Origin: Plantactinospora mayteni
GTDB taxonomy: Bacteria; Actinomycetota; Actinomycetes; Mycobacteriales; Micromonosporaceae
Assembly: GCF_016862935.1 (NCBI RefSeq)
Contig: NZ_BONX01000009.1
Coordinates: forward strand, 124,001-188,000
Reading direction: 5' to 3'
DNA length: 64,000 nt
The number at the start of each line of letters is the position of its first letter. Position 1 is the first letter of the stretch. This document shows, piece after piece, positions 16,557 to 24,191 of this stretch. Below the pieces are notes generated by a model. The model was not told the DNA's origin. It did not search any database and worked only from the letters and a program-made list of their open reading frames with translations. The position numbers were made by a program, and so were the translations under genes.

Positions 16557-17479
16557 CGGGGCTGCCCGGCCAGGTAGTCGACGCGGTCGGCGGTGAGTTC
16601 CATGAAGGCGTCCTCCAGTGAGGCGGTCCGGGTGGCCAGTTCGTGCAGGATGATCCGGTGGTCGAAGGCGAGGGTGCCGATCTCCTCGGCCAGCAGCCCG
16701 GTCACGGTGAGGGTGCGTACCCCGGAATCGACCTCCTCCGCCGACTCCACCCGGGCCCCGGCGGCGGTGAGCAGCGCGGCGAGTTCGGCGTCCCGTGGGG
16801 TACGCACCAGAACGCTGCGCCGGCTGCCGCGCCCGGCGAAGCTGGCCAGCGACTCGGCGGCGACCATCCGGCCCTGGCCGATCACGACGAGCTGGTCGGC
16901 GGTGTTCTCCATCTCCGTCATCAGGTGGCTGGAGAGGAAGACCGTCCGGCCCTCGGCGGCCAGCCGACGGAACAGGTGGCGGACCCAGAGCACCCCCTCC
17001 GGGTCCATCCCGTTGATCGGCTCGTCGAAGAGCAGCACCGGCGGGTCGCCGAGTAGCGCCGTCGCGATGCCGAGCCGCTGCTTCATGCCGAGCGAGAACC
17101 CGCCGACGCGTTGCTGGGCCACCTCGGTCAGCCCCACCTCCCGGAGCACCTCGTCCACCCGCCGGGCGGGGAGGCCGTTGCTGCGGGCCAGCGCGGACAG
17201 GTGTGCCCGGGCGCTGCGTCCGCCGTGCAGGTGGGTCGCGTCGAGCAGGGCGCCGACGTGCCGTAGCCCACGCCGGTGGCTCCGGAACGGCACGCCGCCG
17301 ACCGTGGCGGTGCCCCGGGTCGGCGCGTCCAGGCCGAGGATCATCCGCAGTGTGGTGGTCTTACCCGCCCCGTTCGGACCGAGGAAGCCGGTGACGTGCC
17401 CCGGCCGTACCGTGAAGGAGAGGCCGTCGACGGCGGTCTTGCGGCCGTATCGCTTGGTCAGGTCGTGAACTTCGATCAC
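16553..17479 (-). CDS. ABC transporter ATP-binding protein (second pair)
   Basis: 308 residues from a GTG start. Walker A is GPNGAGKTTTLR, the signature FSLGMKQRLGIA, Walker B VLLFDEPINGMDPEG, and the H-loop SSHLMTEMENTADQLVVIG. The FSLGMKQRL signature and DEPxNGMDPEG are typical of the antibiotic and lantibiotic exporter subfamily (BcrA-like), a family statement. The start GTG at 17479 has AGGG eight bases upstream; an in-frame ATG at 17515 is the alternative. It is translationally coupled to the permease that follows. The gene is divergent from the sensor kinase at 17612, with 132 bases between, where both promoters should lie. Confidence 0.9.
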   Translation of the reverse strand: MIEVHDLTKRYGRKTAVDGLSFTVRPGHVTGFLGPNGAGKTTTLRMILGLDAPTRGTATVGGVPFRSHRRGLRHVGALLDATHLHGGRSARAHLSALARSNGLPARRVDEVLREVGLTEVAQQRVGGFSLGMKQRLGIATALLGDPPVLLFDEPINGMDPEGVLWVRHLFRRLAAEGRTVFLSSHLMTEMENTADQLVVIGQGRMVAAESLASFAGRGSRRSVLVRTPRDAELAALLTAAGARVESAEEVDSGVRTLTVTGLLAEEIGTLAFDHRIILHELATRTASLEDAFMELTADRVDYLAGQPR

Positions 17480-17611
17480 GACCGCAACCCTGCCGGGCCG
17501 GCCGGATCCGGACATCGGGCCGGCGGCGGTAACCGTCGGCCCGCCGCCAGCCTGCGGGATTACGTCCGTGGACTGATGCCGGGCCCGCCGGTCGGTGGCT
17601 AGTCTCGCGGC

Positions 17612-18835
17612 GTGGACACCCCGCACCTGCTCCGGCCATCGCTGCGGCACCGCTTGCCGACGGCGGTGCGCACGGCCCTGGTCTGGTGCGGAATAGCCGC
17701 GTTTCCGCTGGTACTGGCCCTTACCGTGGCGATCGTCCCGGACGATGGTCCCGGCCGCTACTACTACAACGTGCTGGAGACGATTCCCCGGTATGCGTTA
17801 CCGGCCCTGGTGATGGCGCTGCCCGCCGTCCTGCTGCGGCGCAGCCCGCTGACCACCCTGGTCCTGATGCTGCTCGGGTCGGCGGCGATGACCGTGCTGA
17901 TCCACTCGTGGGAGCGGGGCTACCTGGCCGACCTGCGGTACCTGCAACTGTTGGCGATCAACCTGGTCGTCGGGTTCGTCGCGGCGACCAGGTCCCGTCG
18001 GTTCTCGGTGACCGTCGCCGGGCTGACGCTCATCGCCGAGATCCTCATCGGCTACATCGAACCCGGCGACAACGCCGTCTTCCAGCCGGAGATCCCCACC
18101 CTGGGCATGCTGGCCACCTGGATGCTCGGCAATTCGGTGCGGACCCGGCGGCGGTACGCCGAGGCGCTGCGGTCGCAGGCCACCGCCCAGGCGGTCACCG
18201 CCGAACGGCTGCGGATCGCCCGCGAACTGCACGACCTGGTGGCGCACAGCATCGGCATCATCGCGATCCAGGCCGGGGTGGGCAGCCGGGTGATCCAGAC
18301 CCAGCCGGCCGAGGCCGGCGCCGCGCTGCGGGTGATCGAGACGACCAGTCGGGAGACCCTGGCCGGGCTGCGCCGGGTGCTCGGCGGGCTGCGTCAGGCG
18401 GGCCCGTCCGACCCGGTGTCCCGGGATCCGGCGCCCGGGCTGGCCGACCTGGATCGGCTGGCCGTGGCGACTGCGGAGGCCGGAGTCCGGGTCGAGCTGT
18501 GCTGGCGGGGGGAGCGGCGCCCGCTGCCGGCCGACATCGAGCTGTCCGCGTACCGGATCGCGCAGGAGGCGGTGACCAACGTCGTCCGGCACGCCGAGAC
18601 GCCGCAGTGCCGGGTCACCCTCGACTACCGGGACGACGACCTGTACGTCGAGATCGTCGACGAGGGGCGCGGCGGTCCGGTCGCGGCCACCGGGTTCGGG
18701 ATCACCGGGATGCGGGAGCGGGTCGGCCTGCTGCACGGCGACTTCGAGGCGGGACCGGTTCCCGGAGCCGGTTTCCGGGTGGCGGCCAGGCTGCCGTTGC
18801 CGGAGAGCGTCCCGTCCTCGGCGGTGCCGGGATGA
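17612..18835 (+). CDS. Two-component sensor histidine kinase, NarL/LuxR-partner class
   Basis: 407 residues. The N-terminal membrane region (about residues 20-165) shows several helices in pairs (ALVWCGIAAFPLVLALTVAIV; TLVLMLLGSAAMTVLI; LLAINLVVGFVAATR). A HisKA_3 dimerisation and phosphoacceptor domain follows with His in RIARELHDLVAHSIGIIAIQAG. The HATPase domain has the N box (AYRIAQEAVTNVVRHAE) and G boxes (VDEGRGG; GFGITGMRERVGLLHG). There is no obvious large extracellular sensor loop, so it may sense within the membrane, as intramembrane kinases paired with ABC exporters do. It starts with GTG; no clear Shine-Dalgarno is seen. Its stop overlaps the response regulator ATG. Divergent from two ABC exporter pairs. 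Confidence 0.92.
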   Translation: MDTPHLLRPSLRHRLPTAVRTALVWCGIAAFPLVLALTVAIVPDDGPGRYYYNVLETIPRYALPALVMALPAVLLRRSPLTTLVLMLLGSAAMTVLIHSWERGYLADLRYLQLLAINLVVGFVAATRSRRFSVTVAGLTLIAEILIGYIEPGDNAVFQPEIPTLGMLATWMLGNSVRTRRRYAEALRSQATAQAVTAERLRIARELHDLVAHSIGIIAIQAGVGSRVIQTQPAEAGAALRVIETTSRETLAGLRRVLGGLRQAGPSDPVSRDPAPGLADLDRLAVATAEAGVRVELCWRGERRPLPADIELSAYRIAQEAVTNVVRHAETPQCRVTLDYRDDDLYVEIVDEGRGGPVAATGFGITGMRERVGLLHGDFEAGPVPGAGFRVAARLPLPESVPSSAVPG

Positions 18836-19491
18836 GCGTCCGGGTGGTACTCGTCGACGACCAGCCGCTGGTCCGCTCCGGTCTGCGGGTACTCATCGCC
18901 GACACCCCCGACCTGTTGGTGGTCGGCGAGGCCGGGACCGGCGCGGAGGCGGTCCGGCTGGCCCGGGACGTCCGGCCCGACGTGGTGGTGATGGACATCC
19001 GGATGCCCGGCATGGACGGTATCGAGGCGACCCGGCAGATCGTGGCCGGTAACGGACCGACCCGGGTACTGGTGCTGACCACCTTCGACGAGGACGAGCA
19101 CGTCTACGGGGCGCTCCGGGCGGGGGCCAGCGGTTTCCTGGTCAAGGACATGGCCGTGGACGACATCCTCGGAGCGGTCCGGGTGGTCGCCGCCGGTGAC
19201 GCCCTGATCGCGCCGAGCGTCACCCGCCGGCTGATCGCGGGCTTCGTCAGGGCCGCCCCGGCGACCGCCCGTCCGGTACGCCCGGTCGCCGGCATCACCG
19301 AACGGGAGCGGGAGGTGCTGACCCTGATCGGGCAGGGCCGGTCGAACGGCGAGATCGCCGAGGAACTGTTCATCACGATGGCGACCACCAAGTCGCACGT
19401 GGCCCGGCTGCTGACCAAGCTCGACGCCCGGGACCGGGTACAGCTCGTGATCATCGCGTACGAGCTGGGGCTGGTCGCGCCGGCCCGCTGA
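18832..19491 (+). CDS. NarL-family response regulator
   Basis: 219 residues. The receiver domain has the acidic pocket (VLVDDQPLVRSGL), phosphoacceptor Asp in VVVMDIRMPGMDG, conserved Thr (VLVLTTFDEDEHVY) and Lys (GASGFLVKDM). The C-terminal LuxR-type HTH is TEREREVLTLIGQGRSNGEIAEELFITMATTKSHVARLLTKL. It is coupled to the kinase by an ATGA overlap. The context suggests it controls the divergent ABC exporter operon, but no direct target site was identified. Confidence 0.93.
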   Translation: MSVRVVLVDDQPLVRSGLRVLIADTPDLLVVGEAGTGAEAVRLARDVRPDVVVMDIRMPGMDGIEATRQIVAGNGPTRVLVLTTFDEDEHVYGALRAGASGFLVKDMAVDDILGAVRVVAAGDALIAPSVTRRLIAGFVRAAPATARPVRPVAGITEREREVLTLIGQGRSNGEIAEELFITMATTKSHVARLLTKLDARDRVQLVIIAYELGLVAPAR

Positions 19492-19702
19492 CCGGCCGGC
19501 CGGTGTCCCGGGATTCCGGTCGCCGGGACCGTCCGCCGGGTGTTCGCCGCCGTCCTGACCGGGGACGCCGGATCGGGACGCTGGGCCGCGACCCGGTCCG
19601 TCGATGGTCGGGTTGGCCGGCGTCGACGACACGGTTGCGGTGTCGCCCCGACACACGCGCGCGAATACCTCCGCCGATACCACCGGGCGTACGATCCCGG
19701 AT

Positions 19703-19954
19703 ATGGCAGACAAGGTCACGCTCAGCCTGAACCCGGACACGCTCGCCCGAGCACGTGCCGCGGCGAAGCAGGACGGCCTGTCCCTGTCCGCCTGGATCGA
19801 CCGGGCGGCCCGCAAGGAGGCGCTCCGGGCCGCGGCCGCGCAACACGAGGCGTGGCTGGCCGCGCACCCGGAGGTGCGGGACGAACTCGACGCCTTCGAC
19901 CGCTACGCCGACCGGGTCGACGCGGGCTGGGCCGACCTGGCCGGCGCCGCGTGA
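19703..19954 (+). CDS. Antitoxin of a MazEF-like pair
   Basis: 83 residues. It begins MADKVTLSLNPDTLARARAAAKQDGLSLSAWIDRAARKEALR, a ribbon-helix-helix type opening seen in antitoxins. A long amphipathic helix follows (QHEAWLAAHPEVRDELDAFDRYADRVDAGWADL), the usual toxin-wrapping tail. Its stop overlaps the toxin start (GTGA), as expected for a coupled antitoxin-toxin operon. The start at 19703 fits the conserved domain; an upstream in-frame ATG adds unrelated residues. Confidence 0.8.
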   Translation: MADKVTLSLNPDTLARARAAAKQDGLSLSAWIDRAARKEALRAAAAQHEAWLAAHPEVRDELDAFDRYADRVDAGWADLAGAA

Positions 19955-20268
19955 ACCGGGGCGAGATCTGGACCGTCGGCGACCGTACCCAGCAGGCCAG
20001 ACACCGGGTCATCGTGCTCTCCGGCGCGGGGCACAACGACCGGCCGTCCACCTCGCCGTACTGTGCCCCGATCGTCCGGCAGCGCGGCAGCAGTGAACTG
20101 CCGCCGTTCGTGGTACCGCTGGCCGAGACGGATCCGGTGACCGGGGTCGTGGTGGTGAACCGGCTGCGCCGGGTGCCGGCGGCGGTGGCGGTGGAGCGGG
20201 TGGGGATGGCGACCGGCGCGAGCATGGCCCGGATCGGCGAGGCGCTGCGGGACCTGTTCGAGCTCTGA
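19951..20268 (+). CDS. MazF/PemK-family toxin (mRNA interferase)
   Basis: A 105-residue SH3-like barrel endoribonuclease. It opens MNRGEIWTVGDRTQQARHRVIVLSG, where the RGEIW and RPV/HRVIVLS segments are the family signature. A strand with IVRQRGSSELPPFVVPLAE follows, then VVVNRLRRVPAAVAVERVG, the conserved core that holds the catalytic region. Short C-terminal helix: ARIGEALRDLFEL. It starts at a GTG overlapping the antitoxin stop. In known pairs the antitoxin neutralises the toxin and the complex autoregulates; this is family knowledge. The RNA cleavage motif cannot be deduced. Confidence 0.82.
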   Translation: MNRGEIWTVGDRTQQARHRVIVLSGAGHNDRPSTSPYCAPIVRQRGSSELPPFVVPLAETDPVTGVVVVNRLRRVPAAVAVERVGMATGASMARIGEALRDLFEL

Positions 20269-20328
20269 CCCGTCCGCCCGGCGTTCGACGACCTCGGCCT
20301 GCCGCGGCCCGCCCGGCAGTGGTGCCGG

Positions 20329-20832
20329 TCAGGACGTCGGCGGTCGCTCGGCGGCGATCATGACTCGGCGCAGCAGGTCGGAGAGGGTCCGCCGTTCGTC
20401 TGCGGTCAGCGTGCCGAGCAGCCGGTATTCCTCGTCGCCGAGGATGTCCATCGCGCCGAGCCAGGCGGCCCGGCCCTGCTCGGTCAGCTCGACGTCGACC
20501 CGGCGCCGGTCGGTGGCCGACGGGGTCCGCCGGACGAAGTCGCGGGCGACCAGGGCGTCGATCCGGGCGGTGACCGAGGGTGGCGCCAGGTTGAGGTCGT
20601 CGGCGAGTTGGGACGGTACCGCCCGACCGTGCCGGCCGGCGAGCGCGTGCAGGGTGTCGAACTCGGGCCGCTGGAGGTCGAAGTCGACCAGCGACTTCTC
20701 CCGGACCCGGCGCAGGTGCTGGGCCAGCAGTTTCGCCCGGGTCACCGCGCCCTCGACGTCCGGGTCGAGGGCGGGCAGCACGGGGAGCCAGCGGGCCACG
20801 TGCCCGTCGGTCCAGTCCTCCTGATGGTCCAC
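20329..20832 (-). CDS. MarR-family transcriptional regulator
   Basis: 167 residues. The winged HTH is VPSQLADDLNLAPPSVTARIDALVARDFVRRTPSATDRRRVDVELTEQGRAAW, the canonical MarR DNA-binding segment with the DRRR wing. An N-terminal dimer helix and a C-terminal helix pair flank it. It starts at a GTG at 20832 and is divergent from an MFS transporter whose promoter region contains a short palindrome. The usual arrangement is repression of both genes, relieved by a small phenolic or drug ligand. Confidence 0.9.
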   Translation of the reverse strand: MDHQEDWTDGHVARWLPVLPALDPDVEGAVTRAKLLAQHLRRVREKSLVDFDLQRPEFDTLHALAGRHGRAVPSQLADDLNLAPPSVTARIDALVARDFVRRTPSATDRRRVDVELTEQGRAAWLGAMDILGDEEYRLLGTLTADERRTLSDLLRRVMIAAERPPTS

Positions 20833-20860
20833 ACCCGGATTCTACGTCGAAGCGGAATTA

Positions 20861-20894
20861 TTCGTTGACGAAAGGTTCGGCTCCGAAATAATCT
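20861..20894 (+). promoter_or_regulatory. MFS promoter with overlapping MarR-like palindrome
   Basis: TTCGTTGACGAA (20861-20872) is a perfect 5-2-5 inverted repeat that contains the -35 box TTGACG (20865-20870). An 18-base spacer leads to TAATCT (20889-20894). The predicted start of transcription is within a base or two of the MFS GTG at 20902, so the message would be nearly leaderless. A repressor on this repeat would block the -35. Confidence 0.55.
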
Positions 20895-20901
20895 CCGGGA
20901 C

Positions 20902-22137
20902 GTGACCCACCCGCTCCGGCTCCGCGCCTTCCAGTTGCTCTTCCTCGGCCGTACGCTCTCCGCGCTCGGCGACGCCGTCATCCCGGCCGCGCTCGCTCTC
21001 GCCGTACTGCGGGCCACCGGTTCCAGCTCCGCGCTGGCCCTGGTGCTCGGCTGTGCGATGGTGCCGAGACTGCTGCTGCTACCCCTCGGCGGCGTGCTCG
21101 CCGACCGGGTAGACCCCCGGATCGTGGCCATCGGCAGCGACCTGGTCCGCTGCGCCACCCAGGTCTTCGTCGGTGTCGAGCTGCTCGGCGGCGAACCGAC
21201 CCTGCTGTCGATCGCCATCGCCTCGGCGGTCGGTGGGGTCGCGTCCGCCTTCGCGATGCCCACCACCTCACCGCTGGTCGCCGGGGTGGTCGACGCATCC
21301 GGCCGGCAGCGGGCCAACGCCGCGCTCGGCGCCGCCCGCAGCGCCACCAGCCTGGCCGGACCGGCGCTGGCCGGCGCGTTGATCTGGGCCGCCGGCCCCG
21401 GCTGGGCGTTCGTGCTCGACGGTGCCAGCTTCGCGGTCAGCGCCGCCCTGCTGGCCGTGCTCCGGGTACGCCGCACCACTGTGGAACGCCGCTCGCTCCT
21501 CGCCGACCTGCGGGAGGGCTGGTCCGAGGTCCGCTCCCGCGACTGGTACTGGACCAGTCTGGTCGCGCACGCGGTCTGGAACGGGGTGGCGGCGGTACTG
21601 GTCACCCTCGGCCCGGCGGTGGCGATCGACCGGCTGGGCGGCGAGGGTGTCTGGGTACTGGTGCTGGAGGCGGGTGCCGTCGGCCTGCTGGTCGGCTCGC
21701 TGCTGGCCGGGCGGGCCCGGCTGCGCCGGCCGATCCTGGTGGCGAACCTGGGCCTGGCCACGTACGCGCTCCCGCTCACCCTGTTCGCGGTGGCCGCTCC
21801 ACCGTGGACCGTGGTGGTCTCGTACGGCGTCGCGCTGGCCGCCCTCGGCTTCCTCAACCCGGTCTGGGAGACCGTCGTCCAGGCGGAGGTCCCGCCGCAC
21901 GTACTCGCCCGGGTCACCTCGTACGACTGGCTGCTCTCCCTCGCCGCGATGCCCCTCGGGTACGCGCTCGCGCCGCTCGCCGCCGATGCCTGGTCGCCGG
22001 CCGTTCCGCTGGCATTCTCCGCGGTCGCGGTCGCGGTGGCCTGCCTGGGCACCGCCGCGGTCCCCGGGGTACGCCGGCTCGTCGCCACCCGTCCGGAGGC
22101 CGCACCGGAACCCGAGCCGGTCACGGCCGTCCGCTGA
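20902..22137 (+). CDS. MFS transporter, DHA3-like
   Basis: 411 residues with about 12 membrane helices. The opening FQLLFLGRTLSALGDAVIPAALALAVL and the motif-A-like loop LLPLGGVLADRVDPRIVAIGSDLVR are typical of the DHA3 (EntS/MefA-like) group. A mid-protein cytoplasmic loop (VRRTTVERRSLLADLREGWSEVRSRDWYW) separates the two six-helix halves, again family-typical. It probably exports a macrolide-like or siderophore-type compound, but this is only a family guess. The divergent MarR regulator and the palindrome over its -35 suggest substrate-induced expression. The start is GTG at 20902, next to the predicted transcription start. Confidence 0.88.
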   Translation: MTHPLRLRAFQLLFLGRTLSALGDAVIPAALALAVLRATGSSSALALVLGCAMVPRLLLLPLGGVLADRVDPRIVAIGSDLVRCATQVFVGVELLGGEPTLLSIAIASAVGGVASAFAMPTTSPLVAGVVDASGRQRANAALGAARSATSLAGPALAGALIWAAGPGWAFVLDGASFAVSAALLAVLRVRRTTVERRSLLADLREGWSEVRSRDWYWTSLVAHAVWNGVAAVLVTLGPAVAIDRLGGEGVWVLVLEAGAVGLLVGSLLAGRARLRRPILVANLGLATYALPLTLFAVAAPPWTVVVSYGVALAALGFLNPVWETVVQAEVPPHVLARVTSYDWLLSLAAMPLGYALAPLAADAWSPAVPLAFSAVAVAVACLGTAAVPGVRRLVATRPEAAPEPEPVTAVR

Positions 22138-22210
22138 CCGGCCGCCACGCCGCGCTGACCGCCTGCTTGGAGCGGGGAAAACCGCTGGACGCGACGGTCA
22201 GACTGACCGG

Positions 22211-22708
22211 GTGGGAGACATCCTGACCCTGGGCTGGACAGTCCGCGCCGAGCCCGTCGACGGTCCGGTGGCGAGCGCCCTGCTGCGTGACTACTACACC
22301 GAGATCGTCAGCCGGTACCACCGCCGGCCGGCCGACGACACCGAGATCGACCAGGTGCTGGCGGACGAGCCGAGCGACGACCTGACCCCGCCGACCGGGC
22401 TCTTCCTGGTCGGCTGGTACGCCGGCGGGCCGGCCGGCTGTGTCGGCGTACGGCTCGGCGCCCTGCCGTACGCCGAGGTGACCCGGGTGTTCGTCCGGCC
22501 CGGCGCGCGACGGCGCGGGGGCGGGGCGCGACTGCTCGCCGCCGTGGAGGAGGCCGCTGCGGCGCACGGTGCGACGACGATGCGGCTGGACACCCGGCAC
22601 GACCTGGTGGAGGCCCGGGCGCTGTACGCCAGGCACGGCTACCGGGAGGTGCCGGCCTACTCGACGGACCCGTACGCCGACCACTGGTTCGAGAAGCGGC
22701 TGGGTTGA
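22211..22708 (+). CDS. GNAT family N-acetyltransferase
   Basis: 165 residues. The acetyl-CoA loop is VFVRPGARRRGGGARLLAAVEEAAAAHG, the R-x-x-G-x-G/A motif of GNAT enzymes. It is followed by TMRLDTRHDLVEARALYARHGYREVPAY, the typical beta-5 and helix-4 region. It starts at a GTG 73 bases after the MFS stop. Co-location with an exporter and MarR regulator could mean drug modification plus export, but many GNATs act on unrelated substrates. Confidence 0.85.
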   Translation: MGDILTLGWTVRAEPVDGPVASALLRDYYTEIVSRYHRRPADDTEIDQVLADEPSDDLTPPTGLFLVGWYAGGPAGCVGVRLGALPYAEVTRVFVRPGARRRGGGARLLAAVEEAAAAHGATTMRLDTRHDLVEARALYARHGYREVPAYSTDPYADHWFEKRLG

Positions 22709-22738
22709 CCCTGCTCCGGACCCGCTCGGCCGGCCGGG

Positions 22739-23413
22739 CTATGCGGCGACTTGCTGCTCCAGGCCGTCGAGGAGGATCTGGAGGCCGACCTCGAATGCCT
22801 GGTCCGGGGCGGCGGCGTAGGTGGCCGCCGCCGGGGTCTCCAGGCGGGCGCGTAGGTGCGGGTAGCGCATGGCGATCTCCTGGGCCTTGGCCATGGCGTC
22901 CTGGAACTGTTCTTCGGCGGCGGTGTCGTCCCGGGTGAGTTTCCGGGTGAGCGAGGCGGTCGCGGCGACGCCGGCCGCGTTGCCGAGGACGTAGGTGAAC
23001 ACGGCGGAGGCGGCCTGGTCGGCCTGGTCGCGGGTGAAGCCGGCGGCCTCGTAGACGGCGAGGCTGTGGTCGTCGTGGCGGGCCTTGCCCTCGCCGTAGA
23101 GGACGTGGGCGGCGAATGCCTGCACCAGCCAGGGGTGCCGGGTGAACATCCCGTACAGGTCGACGGCCATGGCGGTGGTCGCGGTGCGCCAGTCGACCGC
23201 GTCCAGGTCGGGCAGCTCGAGTTCGCCCCACACCTGGTCGGTGGCGAGCAGGACGAGGTTGTCCTTGTTCTTGACGTGCCAGTACACAGCCGTGGCGGCG
23301 GAGTCGAGTCGCTTGCCCAAGGCGCGCATGTTCAGGCCCTCGAGGCCCTCGGCGTCCAGGAGCGCGACGGCGGTGTGGACGATCTGGTCCCGGGTGAGGG
23401 TGTCGCGTGGCAT
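22739..23413 (-). CDS. TetR-family transcriptional regulator, TetR_C class
   Basis: 224 residues from MPRDTLTRDQIVHTAVALLDAEGLEGLNMRALGKRLDSAATAVYWHVKNKDNL, an HTH very like the TetR class itself (AVYWHVKNKDxL). The C-terminal domain is TetR_C-like with a long pair of dimerisation helices (FTRDQADQAASAVFTYVLGNAAG). A GTG/ATG start ten codons upstream exists, but this ATG sits at the conserved domain edge. Three copies of an operator-like 15-mer lie between it and the divergent membrane protein, so mutual repression is likely. Confidence 0.88.
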   Translation of the reverse strand: MPRDTLTRDQIVHTAVALLDAEGLEGLNMRALGKRLDSAATAVYWHVKNKDNLVLLATDQVWGELELPDLDAVDWRTATTAMAVDLYGMFTRHPWLVQAFAAHVLYGEGKARHDDHSLAVYEAAGFTRDQADQAASAVFTYVLGNAAGVAATASLTRKLTRDDTAAEEQFQDAMAKAQEIAMRYPHLRARLETPAAATYAAAPDQAFEVGLQILLDGLEQQVAA

Positions 23414-23435
23414 GACCGACACGGTACGCAGTGTC

Positions 23436-23519
23436 TTGCACAAAGTTCAAGATAGCTCTTGCACTTTGTTCAACTTGCCGGCTACGGTCGTTCCCGCCAG
23501 ACGGTTGAACTAAGTGCAA
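23436..23519. promoter_or_regulatory. Three operator-like 15-mers between tetR and membrane gene
   Basis: Sites TTGCACAAAGTTCAA (23436-23450), TTGCACTTTGTTCAA (23459-23473) and TTGAACTAAGTGCAA (23505-23519) fit the consensus TTG-M-AC-N3-GT-K-CAA. Each is itself an imperfect palindrome. The first two are 23 bases apart, about two helical turns. The third lies just before the ribosome site of the downstream gene. I infer they are bound by the adjacent TetR protein. Confidence 0.75.
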
Positions 23520-23534
23520 GTGAAGGAGAGTCCA

Positions 23535-24053
23535 ATGAACACCCTCGCCGCCGTCATGCAGCTACTCGTCGCCGTCGCCTTCGTCAGCATCCCGGTGGTC
23601 CGCCATCGCTTCGGCCCTGTCGCGAAGGCCGCCGCGGAGGCCGAGCTCCGCCGCCAGAACGTCCGCCCCGAGGTACTGGCGGAGAACAAGATCCGGTTCG
23701 ACGCCAGCGGCCATGAGACCGCGGCCCCGGTGACCGTCGCCGCGGTGATGACCGCCACCGCGGCCCTGAACCTCGTCGGCGCCGACCTGGCCCAGCTACT
23801 GACCTGGATCTTCTCCTCGCTGGTCGTGCTGATGAACGTGGCGATCATCTACAGCAACCTCACCGCGGTGAAGTCCGTGCAGGCCGCCTTCCGCCGCAAG
23901 GGCGACCCGGAGCTGACCCGTGTCGAGGTCGCGCCCTTCCTCCGGGCCGCCGAGGGCGCTTTCCCTCGCTGGGTGCGCGTCCAGACCTACCTCCGCAACA
24001 CGGTGGTCTTCGGCGGCTCCGCCGTCGCCCTGGTCGCCGTCTCCCTCGCCTGA
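23535..24053 (+). CDS. Small membrane protein, function unknown
   Basis: 172 residues. An N-terminal helix (LAAVMQLLVAVAFVSIPVV) precedes a charged cytoplasmic stretch (FGPVAKAAAEAELRRQNVRPEV). Two more helices (APVTVAAVMTATAALNLVGADL; LLTWIFSSLVVLMNVAIIY) and a C-terminal one (TVVFGGSAVALVAVSLA) follow, so about four segments in all. No family recognised with confidence. The ATG at 23535 has GGAGAG five bases upstream and outranks an earlier GTG. It is divergent from a TetR gene, with three operator-like sites between, so it is almost certainly the regulated target. A hairpin terminator follows. Confidence 0.75.
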   Translation: MNTLAAVMQLLVAVAFVSIPVVRHRFGPVAKAAAEAELRRQNVRPEVLAENKIRFDASGHETAAPVTVAAVMTATAALNLVGADLAQLLTWIFSSLVVLMNVAIIYSNLTAVKSVQAAFRRKGDPELTRVEVAPFLRAAEGAFPRWVRVQTYLRNTVVFGGSAVALVAVSLA

Positions 24054-24094
24054 CAACCCGCCCGTGATCCCGGGCGGCGAGCCGACGGGTGCAA

Positions 24095-24141
24095 CGCACA
24101 GGGCCTTCGCGGCAATGCTGTCGCCGCGAAGGCCCTGTGCG
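24095..24141. terminator. 19-bp perfect hairpin between convergent genes
   Basis: Arms 24095-24113 and 24123-24141 are perfectly complementary around a 9-base loop. The hairpin sits between the membrane-protein gene and the convergent WYL regulator. There is no T tract on either side, so it would be a bidirectional T-less terminator of the kind used in high-GC actinobacteria. Confidence 0.65.
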
Positions 24142-24191
24142 TGTCCGCGGACTGAAGTCGGGGGTCGGCCGCCGGAGCCGCAGGCACGGAG

